Of a DNA stretch of 64,000 bases, positions 35,320-48,839 are shown one piece after another. The notes beneath the pieces were generated by a model, which worked only from the letters and a program-made list of their open reading frames with translations, was not told where the DNA came from and searched no databases. Positions within the stretch are counted from its first letter, which is position 1. Each line of letters starts with the position of its first letter. A program made the position numbers and the translations under genes. Source of the stretch: Epiperipatus broadwayi (Eukaryota; Onychophora; Udeonychophora; Euonychophora; Peripatidae); contig JAQFVV010000018.1 in NCBI GenBank assembly GCA_028023455.1, positions 9,754,771-9,818,770 of the forward strand. Reading direction: 5' to 3'.

Positions 35320-37378
35320 TGTAACGATATATAAATATGTCGGTACATTAAATTGAAATAAAAACTTTTAAGTTCACAAATAAAAATAAATGTATTAAAA
35401 AAAAAAAAAAACTAAATGCTAAAATTAAAATGTTTGTTAAACGTATATATTCGCACAGATGCTAAACTTTAAAAAATTTTTTTTTATAAATAAAAAAAGT
35501 ATTTGAACGTACTTTTTTGATAAAAAAATAAAAGATTTAAATATAGAAATATTTTAATAAAGAAATAACGTAAATTAAAATAAAAACAGGTATTAATTAA
35601 TTCCTGTAATCTGTAAATGGAAATGATTGTTTATTAATTATCCAAAAGCTGTGTAATTAAAAAGTCAGATGAAAAGTTAGATAAGAGAATAAAGAGAATT
35701 TAGCTTGACCAATGGAAGCACCAAGCCTCAGCCCGGACCCGAATGAAAAGGATGGATTAGTGATGTTTTGTTGGTTGAATCCGTGTGGATACTATAAAAG
35801 GAGAAATAGTTTTCCTGACAGTTTTTCCAGCTTGTTTTTTTTGAGGGTCATGATAGGACGCACAATTCACACTCTCTCTATTTTAAAAATGAACTGACTG
35901 TGATACCAAAATGAACCAGCTAATACTACCTCCAGAACATCTGACTGGTTTTCAAATAAAGACTCCATGGAAATTTACATCAAGAGCAGTGATTCTTCTA
36001 CTGTAAGCTATTGACATGAACTCTAAAATTTGAAAATAATTAAGAACTTTCGTTCAAGCTTATGAACTTCTATCTGATTTTTAAGTTTAAAATCAATTGA
36101 AAATGTTTAAATTGATATGTTTTGCGTTGATAAACATCATTTCCATTTTATTTTTTATTTGTATTAATACTTATCATATAAATTATTTAAATGCATGAAA
36201 TTTAAAGTTGGGTATAGACGTTGCATAGATTCGTTAGCGGTTAATTATGTTGCTGTTTCATAGTCGATTGGAATATATGTCATCAATGTCTCTGCGGCAT
36301 CTTACGATGAATGCTAGTGGGTTTTTGTATTCCCTATGCAATTGACATTATCGATGATTTTGTATTTTGATCAGTTGTGTTTATTTTGAGATGTTTTTGA
36401 CCGCGGAATCTGTGCGGCCGATCTATACTTGACATTATAAAACAAATTGTATAAAATTCATCCGTGCAAATGTAATTAAATGTTAAATTTAAGTCGGGTG
36501 TGAATAGCTGTATAGATTTGTAAAGTTATATATATATATAGTTTAAGGGAGGGTAATCTTAGGTTATTCGTTTCGTAGTTGAATTGGCTCAATGGATTGG
36601 ATATATTTGTGTAATTAGTAGATGTAGTATGAGATCCACTATGGGTAGGATTGCATATATACGCCACACACCTTCTGTTTGCCTATGGATGGGTTTGTAA
36701 GTTGGCAAAGGACCGCAGTCCATTTCCTATGGAGTTTTTTGTTTATTGTTCTACTTGCCAACAGATGTAGCATTTCTGTTGGTGGAGAGACAATGTCTTC
36801 TCTAACTCTACTTACTGTTCAGATGTACATTCCTGACAGTATAGTATTTTGTGTTGTTGTATTTTCATGCTACATTGAATACATAAATGTATCAGATGGA
36901 TTGACGCCATTTTGACTGCGAACTTTTGGCCTAAGATTAAATAAGGGAAAGAATACTTTCTTGTCAAATGCAGATCTAGGTAGTCTATTCATACTCGACT
37001 CACTAAATAAATATTAAACTCCTTATTGCAATCTATTTAAATGTAAATTTAAAGATTAATATAAAAATCTAAAATGTTAAACTTATTCCTCAAATTACAA
37101 TGATTTTATATGTGTGTAAATAAATATTTTTATGTGTTAATTTCTGGCAGTGGCTTTTATTATTTTTTATATTTAAGATATAAAGTTATATTTTATAATC
37201 TCTGCTACTCCCTGAGCTAGTGACTTGGGCTAACGATCTGAATATTTAAATAAAGTGGAATCTTATCAGCGCGTATCTGCCTACTTTATAAATTTTTCTA
37301 GGCTCAAATGCCTAGATGGCGCCCCTGTAGTGCAGATTGCAGTTAGATTCGATCTCCACTTTCTTTCCGATCGTTACA
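35320..37378 (+). repeat. 3' LTR (2059 bp) of the nonautonomous element
   Basis: Direct copy of 32713-34772 with the same order of CCAAT, TATA, AATAAA, donor-like (36003) and acceptor-like (37301) sites. The small hydrophobic frame is extended to 36915 here. Confidence 0.85.
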
Positions 37379-37382
37379 ATAC

Positions 37383-40300
37383 ATAGGCATTGAAAAAAAA
37401 AATCAACAACAAAAAAAAAGACCAGAAAGAAGCAAAACAATAAAGACAAAAAAAGCACACATTTAATATATTTATAGGTGTGGCAATTATTAACATCCAT
37501 AATTATAAAGAAACTTCACTGTATTAAAAAAAAAAAATTTAAAACTAAAGCATTAAAAATAAATATCCAATAATGCAAAAAGCTAAACAATTTATACAAA
37601 TAATAATTATATAAGCTAATGTAGATAAAAAGATGAACTTTTAAATAACTTACAGATCTCTCCAATAGTTTTCTAAAAAAAATAATGGAAATGGCAACGC
37701 TTGTCAACTATTAGATGATGATTTTAGTGTTTTCCCAAAATTGTTTTACTCTCTAAGAATAGCTAATAACTCATAATATATCAATCAATAATGGATGATT
37801 AGAGGGGGGGGGATCCTATGTTTATTTAAAATCAAATAATTTCTAAATTTTATTTAGTTTAGATATATTCTCAGATTTCAGGCATGACATTCAGATGCAC
37901 TAAACACTCTACCATCAATAACAAAAGAATATATTACTGCATATAAAAAGACCACTTTGTATATATTATTCTATTACCTTTAGTACCAATTAATTGAGGT
38001 TTTGTCAGAATAGAATTTTAAAAAAATTGTAGATAACTAAAAAGTTTTCAAGTAAATTCCAAATTTTTTCAGGTAACTAACTCATATCAGATAAATATTC
38101 AATAGTAATTGATAGTTATTTTTCTAAAGGAACCAAGATTAGAATAATGTCAATACCTTCAATATTTTTTGAAAATGCTAGACAGACTAGCACATCAGTG
38201 AACTATTAATTTATATATTTTTTATATATGTAATTATAAAAAATATAAGTATTTTTAGAATGTATATTTCTCAAAATTGTAAACTTAAAATATCTGATTT
38301 GCATCAAACAATATTAAACTATCTAAGTTTTACTGTTGTCCAATTAAAAATTTTTTTTCTTTTAAATCGTCAGTTAAATGTAAAAAAACGGCAATAACTG
38401 TAGTATTTTTATACTGCAGTTTACCAATAGTCATAATAAAAATAATTAACTATCTGATAACATTTTCCAGTGGCATTGAAGATTCCAAAAGAAAAGATAT
38501 TGATGAAGAAAAAAGCCCTGATTGACTCAAAATACTAGAAAGTAGAAAAGCTTTCTAATGATGTTCATAAAAGTTGAAGAGTTAGATATTCCTTAAATAA
38601 CAGTGTGATAACATTTTATAAACATTCAGTGATAAAAGAATGAAATCAAAGTTATAATTTTTTGGAAAAAATGAACGATGAACTATATAATCAATTAGAC
38701 ATGTGTTGTATAACAACAGGAGCAGACATTTGAGAGATTGTAAAGTAAAAGATTAAAATTCCTTTGATGCGTCACCAATCAACATACAATATTCTTTATG
38801 TATAACTTTGTGTGTGTGATTATATATTTATCATACAATACACTTAATATTTACCATAAATATATGTATATGTAGAAACTCGTTAATAACTTTCTGAAAA
38901 AAATTGGTTATCATGAAATATTTACTTTAAACCATTAACTTTATTTATACAAAAGTATGTTTTAAGATATAAAATATTTAATCTTTTCCTTTCACTTCAC
39001 TCACATACACGCACAAAGAATCTTAAATATGCGTTAAATTATAATATAGACGCGTCTTTATGTATATACAAATATCATAAAATTAAATTACTAATAGCAA
39101 AAAACAAAAAAAATAATTTGAGCACAAGTCAGATTTTTTTTTCTTGTAAACTATTACTTGTTAAATAATTTGTTTTTATATTATTAGAAATTTAATTTTG
39201 AAACAGTTAATAGAATCTGAAGATTTTTCATTTCCTATAATTAAACATACACACTAAGGGAGGAGGTGGTGGTGGGGGTTATTTCATAGAGTTGATATTA
39301 TATATGTGCATATTTCATAGAGTTCAGACCGTTTTTCAACAGTATAACAAAGGTTTAAGCACATTTAGGTTTTGAGTATAACTATCATCTAATTTATAGG
39401 TAAAACGAATAACAATCGTCTTACTATACTCTTTTAAAATGTGCTAGTCTCTATTTTATGTTTCAACCATTACCAATCTTGACTAGATTAACATTTATTT
39501 GCGGAACATATAAATACATATTGTAATGATCTATTATTTATAATTCTGACAATTATAAAAAATAAATATTAAAATTACTATAAAAAAAAATAAAACATTG
39601 AAACAAGATAAATTAACACAGATCCCAAAAATTTAAATTTACCAGTAAAGTAAACAAGTTGATTTGATTTTGGAATCAGAGGTAAATAAGAAAATAATTT
39701 GGCTCGCTTGATTGTTTTTCTCTTCACTAACAAATATATAAATCTAACTATAGTGACCAATCTAACTTGGGGTAGAAATATTCTCTCTCTATATATATAT
39801 ATTCTATTACTTTTAGATTTAAATTAATCTATATCAACATAGATATTTTACTCTAACAGATCTTATCAATTTTAGTACACTTAGTTTTATCTTAATTGCA
39901 TATTTTATTTTAGTAATTTGGACATAATAAAATGGGCAAATACAAATTATACATATAAACAATTTAAAAATATGGATCTGTAATCAAAATGTCTCATATA
40001 AACGCAAGTACTTATTAAAGGAATATAGTAAATAGTGTCTAGTTTTTTGTTTTATATCTATAATGTGCTTTATAAAATGAAAAAAATACATTATGCATAT
40101 ATATATTTTATACTACAAACCAAAATGAAACTTAAATCATGTTATTTGTTTAAATTGCAGCAAAAAAACAATATTTATATTAAAAAATCGCTTAATTCTT
40201 TAGTTCATCCATCATGTGATAAAATGACAGCATTCTAAGTATTTGCTTTTAATTCCAAGCTTCATTGATAAAGGTAAAAGAGAGAATTTTCTATTAATTA

Positions 40301-43300
40301 ACCTGAGCTATTATCATAGATTGATATCTTGAACCATCTATCTTTATGCAAAATCTAGCTTATATATATAGTGAATAGTATTATTTCTAGAAATTTTGCT
40401 AGTCCCCCCCCCCCCGATTAAACTAAACTCGGACTATATTTTTTCCATCAAAGCTGAATAAAATTCTTTTGTAATTAAAACTAAAAAATATAAATCCTTC
40501 TTAAATCAATCCAAAGAGAACTTGTTTAAGTAATAAAATAGTACGAGTAATTTGGATCAAGACTCAGAATAATTATTTATATATATAATTGTATTTTAGA
40601 ATTAGTACAGGTAAATTTCTACATAACAGGTTATGTGATTGAATAATCAGTGAAATGTTACTATTACAATCCATTTTAATAAATTATGGCATGATCACAT
40701 TTATTATCAAACAAAAACCACTAACCAATTGAATTGAGGTCCTGAACATCTGTCTGCCATGGTTTCAAGTCTAGAGAGTTAAATCTTAAAACTTTTTTCA
40801 AGTCAAACAAGCTTAGAATTTCTTTTTCAGATAAGCATTTCATAAAGCCCTTCAATGTTGGTCAGTAAATGAATGCAGTTATTATTAGCTAAAGGGTATA
40901 AATCCTGGGTTAATATATATTGTGATGCATTGTCATAAAAATAAACAAATAATAGAAATGTGCTATAATTTATGAGTTCATGGTTCACCTTTATAAGTGA
41001 AAGTATATAAGGCCAATTTTAAAGTCGATTTCTGATATAGTTCTCAACTTTTTCAAATTTTATGAACATAGATTACTAATAATTTGGTGTTAAACAAATA
41101 CTGTACATATAATTTTAAAAATAGTTTTTAATTATTTATTATATAGTTTTGCAAAAGGACAATGGAATTATCATTTATTTATAATTATGTGCAAAAAAGA
41201 TGCATTAACTATGACTCAAAAGTACATTTTATCTGGGCATATACATGATGGATGTAAAAAAAAAAAAAAAAGATAAATTAAGAGAAAAAGGCATTTCCAT
41301 GTTGCATACAAAGCAGAAATAGAATCTTTAAAGAAAAAATATGCTTAATGTTTTAAAAAAAGAAGCTATATTTATTTAATATATATACAAATATTTTATT
41401 AATTATTACTAATTTTTAATAAATATTTTCAATGACTAATTAAACAAACTTTTATTTTAATATATATTATTTTTTAAATTAAATATTCCTTATCTTATAA
41501 TAAATTAATAATTCATGGGAACTTGTTTAGATATGTGCATGAATGTAAATAAAAATCTCTCGATATATAATGATCCAAATATTTCAAGATGCACAATGAT
41601 ATATATTTATATGTGTGCGTACATATAAACTCTAGGAGACTCTCGTATTATAATGAAATTTATAAATTTACATTTCATTTGATTATTTTATCTTTATTTT
41701 TTTCTATTTTAATTATTACTAATAAAAAAAATTTGAATTATTAATTATAAAGATGATCACATTAAAGCAACAAAGGAGATAGGTTGACTTTTGATTCAGA
41801 AATATTTCAATCTAGAATCCATCACTCTATCATTGCATTAAACTGTATCTATATTAATTAGTAGCGATATAAAATATTGGTAATAATTATATCATTTATA
41901 TAGCAAGAGAAAAAACAATGAATAATTTCCATGCAATAAATTGAAAATTCTACCATCAAGCAGGATATAATTTATATTATTGCAGCAAGTTGAAAATAAT
42001 ATTGCACCTATTAATTTTGAGGTGTTTTTTTTTTTGCAATACATGTTGAATAGGACATATTTAAAAAATAATTAAATTATTGCATTGTTAATTATTCAGG
42101 ACACTGTGTTTATCATTCTATTACATTACATTTTGCAGAGCAAGCTGGTATAATGATTTGTATTAAATGTCAGCAAATAAAACTACGGATAAGTTCTTTG
42201 ACCACATTATCTTTACCAAAAATAATTTTGAAAATATAGAATTTGCTTTTCAGTAATGTATAAGTACATACAGCAATAATTATTTCATTTTAAAAACTTA
42301 CCACTCATACCAGGTTTGAACTTGTTAAAAATATGATCAAATTTTTTATGTCAACTTTGATAACTCAGTAAGCAACTGTTATTTAATATATGTGCCAATA
42401 GTCACTACTGAAGATAATATGTAATCAATACAAGTAGCTTTAAATTCAAAAATAGCTATATTGAAACTATCACCTCCCATGCACAAATATCAACTTGCTG
42501 AATGGCTGATTTTTTTATTGCACTACAAAACTTCTGCACAAAAAGCATTGGATCTGAATATTAAGTCTAATTTAATGATTATCTAAGTTATGTTTATTAA
42601 ACTTTTTTGCTTTATTTTAAAATTAAAAACATAACAGACATGCAACATACATAAACTTATTTCCTTTTCAAATAGTTTTTTTTTTTTCTTTTAAAAAAAT
42701 AAAATATTTAGGATTTAGCCTATAACTGTTAAAATAGCCACGAAATCTCATAATATGATACAAAAATCTCAATATGCTGTTTGTTCAGAAATTTTAAATT
42801 AAGAGGAACATATTGATCAAACATTTCCAGTTCAAAACATGTTGATTTATAAAAATAAGTATTTAATTAGCCAATTGAATGACAAAAATTTTTCCAACAA
42901 TTCTTCCATAGAACAATTTTTAAGACAATATTATTGATCAGGCTGTTTTATCCTCTACTAATATATTATTTACTGATCAATACTAACTAGTTGTAGATTG
43001 ATTGCCTAAAAAAAAAAATCCTAAGTTTGAATGGAACCTAAACACTTTTTCAACTTTTACCTGATTTTGAGCCTAGATTGTAGGAATGGCAGAAGACATG
43101 CTACCACCACACCATGCAACTCTTTATATATACTACTTGATAGTTAATTAGGATAAAAAAATTTGAAATATAATTCATGAAAATATTTCAGATTTTAGCT
43201 CCATATACAGTACCATACCAAATATTGCTTATTTTTATACTTACAATAATAAAATATAAAAATATCAAAAAATACATTTACATTTTTTATAAAAAATGAT

Positions 43301-44135
43301 ATGAATATAAAAAAGACATTTAGTTATTGATGAAATCTCCACTGTCACTATACTCAACTAAGTCTTTTGCCTCATCCAATTGCATGTTATCTTTTCATCA
43401 AAATCAAACTGTATCAACAGATACACCAAGATTCAACATAAACAGGAAACATTTCTTTACATGGATATCTTTTACAGAAAGCACCTTTCATCACAAAAAT
43501 CTAAAACAGATGCTCTTCAATAATAATTCCCTAGTTATTAAAAATTTCCTATTAAACGTACACATGTATTACTTAAAATGTTATTACATTCATCTATACT
43601 GCTAATCATTTATACATATAGAAAATGTGATGTTTATTCTTTCATTTGAAATCTTACTAATTTTCTATTGCACATATATAATGTCTTACATATAACTGCA
43701 TTTTACTAAAACATCATTAAACTCCATGACATGATAAGAAATTTATCACTAGTAATTATCATAATTATTAATTTATTCTATCATTTTTCAAAAAATATAT
43801 ATATAAAACAATCTTATAACAGATGATTCAAGAAAATGCTTATAACAGTAAAATCTGAGAATTTTCAAACCATAAACCAGTTTTCTAATAAATGTTTGAT
43901 CTGAGAAAAAATTTGGTTTAGAAAAATAAGAAGATATAATTGATATTATGAGAATTATTAGGGAAAAGATTGTTTTATTGATTTTAATGATATATAAAAA
44001 AAATTAACTGAAGTTCATGCAATTCTAAATATTAAAATGATAAAATTGTAATAAGAAAATTACAAGACAGTGACGATATACTATTATTCGATTGTATCAC
44101 TGATACATGCTTTCTTAGAGAGAGCTTTACATATA
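37383..44135. other. long noncoding stretch
   Basis: Nearly 7 kb of A+T-rich DNA without a supported gene. A poly-G run followed by GATCC occurs at about 37804 (a similar one at about 20674) and a poly-C run at about 40407. The 92-codon frame at 43327-43605 shows no recognised motif. Confidence 0.4.
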
Positions 44136-45087
44136 CACCTGGGTCTCGTTTTATGCGGATTATTTTAATGAGATTCATGTTTCTTCTTAATATCTTTCAT
44201 ATTTCACTATATTTATGAGATATCAAGAAATTAAAATTATTATTAACTTATTTTCACTTGAAATACTTTTTTTTTCTTCCAAAAATGTTATATTAGCAGC
44301 TAACGTGAATGTGGCCTGAAGCTGTATTTAGAACTTTAGCTTCTATGTAAATAACCTATTTATACTAATGAGTATTTAGAACTTTAGCTTCTATGTAAAT
44401 AACCTATTTATACTAATGAGTAAATAATAATAGATTTATACTTACATATAAAAATATCGCAATAAATATTCAAAAAAATTAAACTTACAAAACGTATATT
44501 TTGTTATATATAACAGAAATCTTTTAGATTTTTAAAATAAAAAACGAAGATTTTATAAACTGAAAAAAATCTTTCTAATGATAATCTTTTTGTTTTGATC
44601 TCATTTTTTAAATATAGAAACAGAAAACCATTAACACAACACTGAAAATGGCACTAGTTGTACATCACATCATGAATAAAAATAAAGTGGCTAACAGGTT
44701 TCTCTGGGCATAATTGCTGAGATTGACTTTGTTTAAGGAGAAGCTACAATACATCACATTGAATCTGATTTCTTACTAGTTTACAAATGAATGCTAGCGG
44801 TAATTATTAAAATATGTATGAAAAATTAAATATTGTAGTTAATAAAAAAAGTTTGTCTTATATTAATTTTTTCAAATATTTGAAATTTTTTATTAGTCAT
44901 ACTTTATTTGCTTATTTTTTTAATGTGAATTTTAAAGAAATTTTTCTTTGTTGTTTTGCTTTTATGCCAATTCTGAAAATTACAGACCCTATCCCCCATT
45001 TTTCAAGGTAAGTTAAGTCTATTTTTGTGCGATTTTTTTTTAATGCAGGTTTTCTGTGGAACCTATGCATAAAATGAAACCCAGGTG
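44136..45087. mobile_element. Tigger/pogo-like nonautonomous DNA transposon, copy 2
   Basis: Same family as 28295-29510: left end 'cacctgggtctcgttttatg', right end 'ataaaatgaaacccaggtg'. TA flanks the left side; the right flank is TG, probably mutated. It has internal deletions relative to copy 1 and an internal 48-bp tandem duplication (about 44325-44420, 'tatttagaactttagcttct'). Ends and part of the middle are shared, so both derive from one longer element. Confidence 0.75.
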
Positions 45088-46980
45088 TGCACTGATTTTG
45101 AAATGACATGTGATAGTTAACACAGACATTTTGAAAAATTGGATAAAAGATAACTATTAAAGATAGAATTTGTTTTTCTATTTTGTTGAATGTTTATAGT
45201 TTCTTAAATGAATGTTCTTTTGACAAAAAGGAAATTAGTGTATAAGAATTTATCAGATTTTCCTGTTTTATTTGCTGAGATAGTGTAGAAACCTACCTTT
45301 TGACATAAAATTGACTATAGTAAATATCATTTCATTGCAGTCTATTTTCATTACCGATATGAAAATTTAGTGCTCAATAATTTAGTCAGGTTTCCAGTTC
45401 ATAAATTCAGTCATTTAATCAATTTAAAATTTGTTAAAATTATCCATCAAAAAGAAAACAGCTTTTTTAAAACAAAAACAAGATTCCTTATGAAATTTGA
45501 CAAAATCGTAACAATTTACTATTGATAAATATATATGTAAAAGATTATGACCTGGGTCAACAGATGAGTGCTGGTTCAGCAACAAAATCCATCTTTGGGG
45601 TCATTTGCCTTTATTCATGTTTCAATATTGTATGGACTGGAAGTTATTAATACATATTAATTTAATAAATTTTAAATCTTAAAAAAAAAAAAAAGCTTTA
45701 CAGAAATTATACCCACAATAACCATTTTACTTGTAGATACTCTGCAATTTTAAATTTTCATAATTTTCAATTTCAAAAGACAAGATTTGTAATTAATCTC
45801 TCATTAGGTATTAAATATCCTGATTTCCATATCATTATTGACAATGATTTAAAAAACAAAAAAACTAAACAAAGTATGTAAAATTAAATAACAAGCATAA
45901 TTTAGGCAATAGAAATATCTTTTGGTAAAATAGGTGATGATGCATTCAGTTTATCAAAGGATAATTCATTATTTAAAATATTACCTAAACTTTCATTTCT
46001 TATTACTTTGTAAACATTTAGTGATTGAATTTTTATACCCTCCCCCCCGTACATATTATGTTCAGAAAACCTTAAGATGCCGAACACCAAAATCATAGAC
46101 GATTTTCAACAGTTCCATTAATAATTGATATTTTATTTAGTTAAAAATTAATAAGAAATCTTAACTTCAGATGCAATTCTAACTATTGGTTTAATAGATT
46201 ATAACAAAAACTACTGACATTTTTTTAAATATAATTTATCATATACACATAATGACATCTCAATTAATGAATTATTCCAGTTTTGTTGTAAGTAATGAAG
46301 ATATAAAGAAGTACACGCTTCTCAATTTACTTGAAATGAAAACATACATATTGCATTAAGGATATGTGCTATGCTTTATCGAAGAAATGGAATTAGCATA
46401 TCATTAAATGTAGTAGCAAGCTATGATTATGAAGGCAAGATCCTTTGAAAGCGCTCAGCTCGTTTGTTTTTAGTTATCTATTTTATATTAACACTTTATA
46501 GCTTTTGAGAACAGTTGCGCCGCACACGCGCTAGAATTAATGAATAGAAAAAAAAAAGCAATAAAATTGTAAATATTAAACAATACTGAAAAAAAAAATC
46601 TTAAAAAAATATATCAACAAATGACTTTTTTTTTAATTGCAAGAATTTCACTACAATTAACAAGGATTTATGTCTTTTTTTTGTAAATGAATTCTTTCCC
46701 TTCTCAAATGATCCAGAAAAACCCATCAAAGTTTTGTTGGATTCCTTTTTTCCCTCCTTCATTTATTTAACTAAGTTAAATATTTCTGCTTGTATTTAGC
46801 CTGTTTAAAAATATTTTTAATAGTAATTGAGCTGACAATTCTTTTCTTTGTTTAAAATCTGCATTATCATTTCAAAGATATTGCTTTGTTTTCAGACTAT
46901 AGAAATATTTCCAAATTCACTACTTCATTTATTTTGCTGTAATATTTTATATAAATGCAATTTATTCACTCGACTTTGAA
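45088..46980. other. noncoding spacer
   Basis: A+T-rich. A short GC-rich spot near 46510-46535 ('ttgcgccgcacacgcgc') stands out but has no assigned function. Confidence 0.35.
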
Positions 46981-47436
46981 ATATGCATGTAAAATCTTAC
47001 ATTTCGATTGTCCTGCAGTCTTCTTCAGAGACACATTTACTTTACATTTTTTAAGTATGGGGGATTTGAACTCAAATTTTCAAGCACCTTTCAACTATCC
47101 ACACTATCTCATACACATGACCACACACATGTAGAAAAGATAAATAATCACCAATATATATATTTCATGCTAAACTAGCACTTCTCAGTTGGTCCAGTTA
47201 TTTCCCACACATATAATCAGTGCTCAGTTTATATTAAGATAGCAAATCTTCATAACTTAATGGACAGACTTCAATCTATTCCAACATTTCAGCCATCCAT
47301 AACATTGAAAATCTGATGATGAAAACCCAAATCCCTTGCTCATGCCAATATTATTGAAAATTTTTACTTTTAAAAAATAAATGTGGCTCTGAAGAAGACT
47401 GCAAGACAATCGAAATGTAAGATTGTATATGCATAT
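46981..47436. mobile_element. inverted-repeat element with CTGAAGA...GAAA ends
   Basis: Arms of 59 bp (46981-47039 and 47378-47436) are inverted copies with few mismatches. Read outward, each contains 'ctctgaagaagactgca' and 'acaatcgaaatgtaagat', the kind of 'tgaagaag...cgaaa' sequence common near ends of Penelope-like and related elements. Between the arms a minus-strand 'gagttcaaatccccc' (about 47051-47065) looks like a Pol III B box, with an A-box-like 'tgtggatagttgaaagg' about 30 bases before it, so a tRNA-derived segment may be inside. Confidence 0.6.
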
Positions 47437-48445
47437 TTATACAATAAAAGGTTTTTGCTAAAAAAATGTCCAAAATAGAATGAATGAATAAATTGCATTT
47501 TCAGATTGTATAGAACTAGAAAAATTTATGAAAGATATAAAAATAAATATGCTTAAAATAATTAAATACATAGAATAGCCTAGCTGATTGGAATGGCATT
47601 TTAAATTCAGTACTAAAGATAGGACAATAGCATTCAAAATGTTCCACATTAATCTGGATGTTATTATTAGCAGTTGAATATATTCAGAAAAGTATATAAA
47701 ACTTTTTTTTTTAAAAAAAAAACTCAACTAAATAATCAAAATGTCCAGTAAACTACATGCAAAATGTCATCATCACAAACCTTCAAACATAAATAAGCAT
47801 TTATAATATGCATAACTACCTATTTAGATAATTTGTCAAGACTATTGTGCTTGTTAACTTTGCCTATACAAATTAAAATATTTTATCCAGACTATTATAA
47901 TTATCAAAACATGCATACTCGAATATACACACAAAATAAGTACATAATATAATTGTTTTTTGATATATTAAATTTGGATAGGTGCACATTTGTTGATAAA
48001 TAACTTAAGAGTGAAAAAGAATTATTTATCAAGAAAATAATTAAGAGGAATATGAATTGGATGAAAGATAAAAAAAACTGTCAATGACAAAAAGAAAAGA
48101 TTTATAATTTAAAAACACACAAATATTTGACAATAGTAAGAAACAGATTTGTAATATAATTCATTAAGTGGATAATCTCTAGTCTAATGAATGACTAATA
48201 AAAATTATTAAGATTCAAGTGTTTTGTGCAAGGATCTTTTGTAATGATGTTGATTAAAATATTTCATTATATTGTAACCTCCATACCATATTAAATAGCT
48301 ATCCATAGATATCTTTGTGTAATTATTGGTTCAAAGAAATGAGATCGGTAAGATAAAAGTCCAACAGTGTGATTACAATCCTACACATAGCTTATATCAC
48401 ATGATCACTATCTCATACTAGCACATAATTGTTATTAAACAAAGC
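47437..48445. other. noncoding spacer
   Basis: A+T-rich; the 89-codon minus frame at 47458-47727 is low-complexity and unsupported. Confidence 0.4.
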
Positions 48446-48547
48446 AAAGCAAAACTCTCCATACAGTAGTGTCATCTTGTGCCAACAAGAGCAATCAATG
48501 GATGCCAGAAGGCTTGTGCATAAAATCCCTATCTAGTGCCTACTCCT

Positions 48548-48602
48548 CCAATATCCCCATACTAGTTTCTGGCTTGTGGCCATCATCAGTGAGGAGCCTT
48601 GG
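48548..48602 (-). ncRNA. type I hammerhead ribozyme (left arm, minus strand)
   Basis: Identical on the minus strand to the plus-strand ribozyme at 48785-48839, base for base over 55 nt. Core CTGATGA and GAAA are intact; see the right-arm entry for stems and predicted cleavage site. Confidence 0.75.
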
Positions 48603-48784
48603 ATCTGAGAGCACTGCACCTAGATCTTAGGATCTAATGCAACCCTCCAGCAGCCACCTTTTAACTCTACTTAAATATAATTGTTTTCAATTTCATTCTC
48701 ATAGTTTTGTAGTTAAGTAGAGTTAAAAGGTGGCTGCTAGAGGGTTGCATTAGATCCTAAGATCTAGGTGCAGTGCTCTCAGAT

Positions 48785-48839
48785 CCAAGGCTCCTCACTG
48801 ATGATGGCCACAAGCCAGAAACTAGTATGGGGATATTGG
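48785..48839 (+). ncRNA. type I hammerhead ribozyme (right arm, plus strand)
   Basis: This RNA should cleave itself. Stem I: CCAA/TTGG distally and TCCTCA (48792-48797) with TGGGGA (48828-48833, one G-T pair) next to the core, with an internal loop between. Core CTGATGA at 48798-48804. Stem II TGGC/GCCA (48805-48817) with loop CACAA. GAAA at 48818-48821. Stem III is tiny: A-C pairs with G-T around two bases, ending at A48827, the expected cleavage base. The stem III segment ACTAGT is self-complementary, so two molecules could pair as a dimer, as reported for small-stem-III hammerheads of retrozymes and Penelope-like elements. Activity is predicted, not shown. Confidence 0.75.

Larger units (their letters stand above)
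32713..37378 (+). mobile_element. nonautonomous LTR retrotransposon with 2-kb LTRs
   Basis: Two direct repeats of 2060 and 2059 bp begin TGTAACGATAT and end TTACA (TG...CA). The whole is flanked by the 4-bp target duplication ATAC (32709-32712 and 37379-37382). Two bases inside the left LTR is 'tggctacccaacttgggcc', a primer-binding site resembling that for lysine tRNA. The interior is only 547 bases and encodes nothing, so the element needs proteins from elsewhere. Samples of the LTRs differ at 0-3 bases per 60, so the insertion is fairly recent. The 4-bp duplication fits Gypsy or BEL/Pao helpers. Confidence 0.85.

Noticed and set aside
32713-37378. Duplicated gene pair or segmental duplication
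   Set aside because: TG...CA ends, target duplication ATAC and a primer-binding site explain the pair as LTRs.
43327-43605. 92-codon open frame
   Set aside because: No motif, no splice signals checked as convincing, ordinary local composition.
46981-47436. Calling the CTGAAGA...GAAA motif a hammerhead ribozyme
   Set aside because: Stems I and III could not be closed; kept as a motif only.
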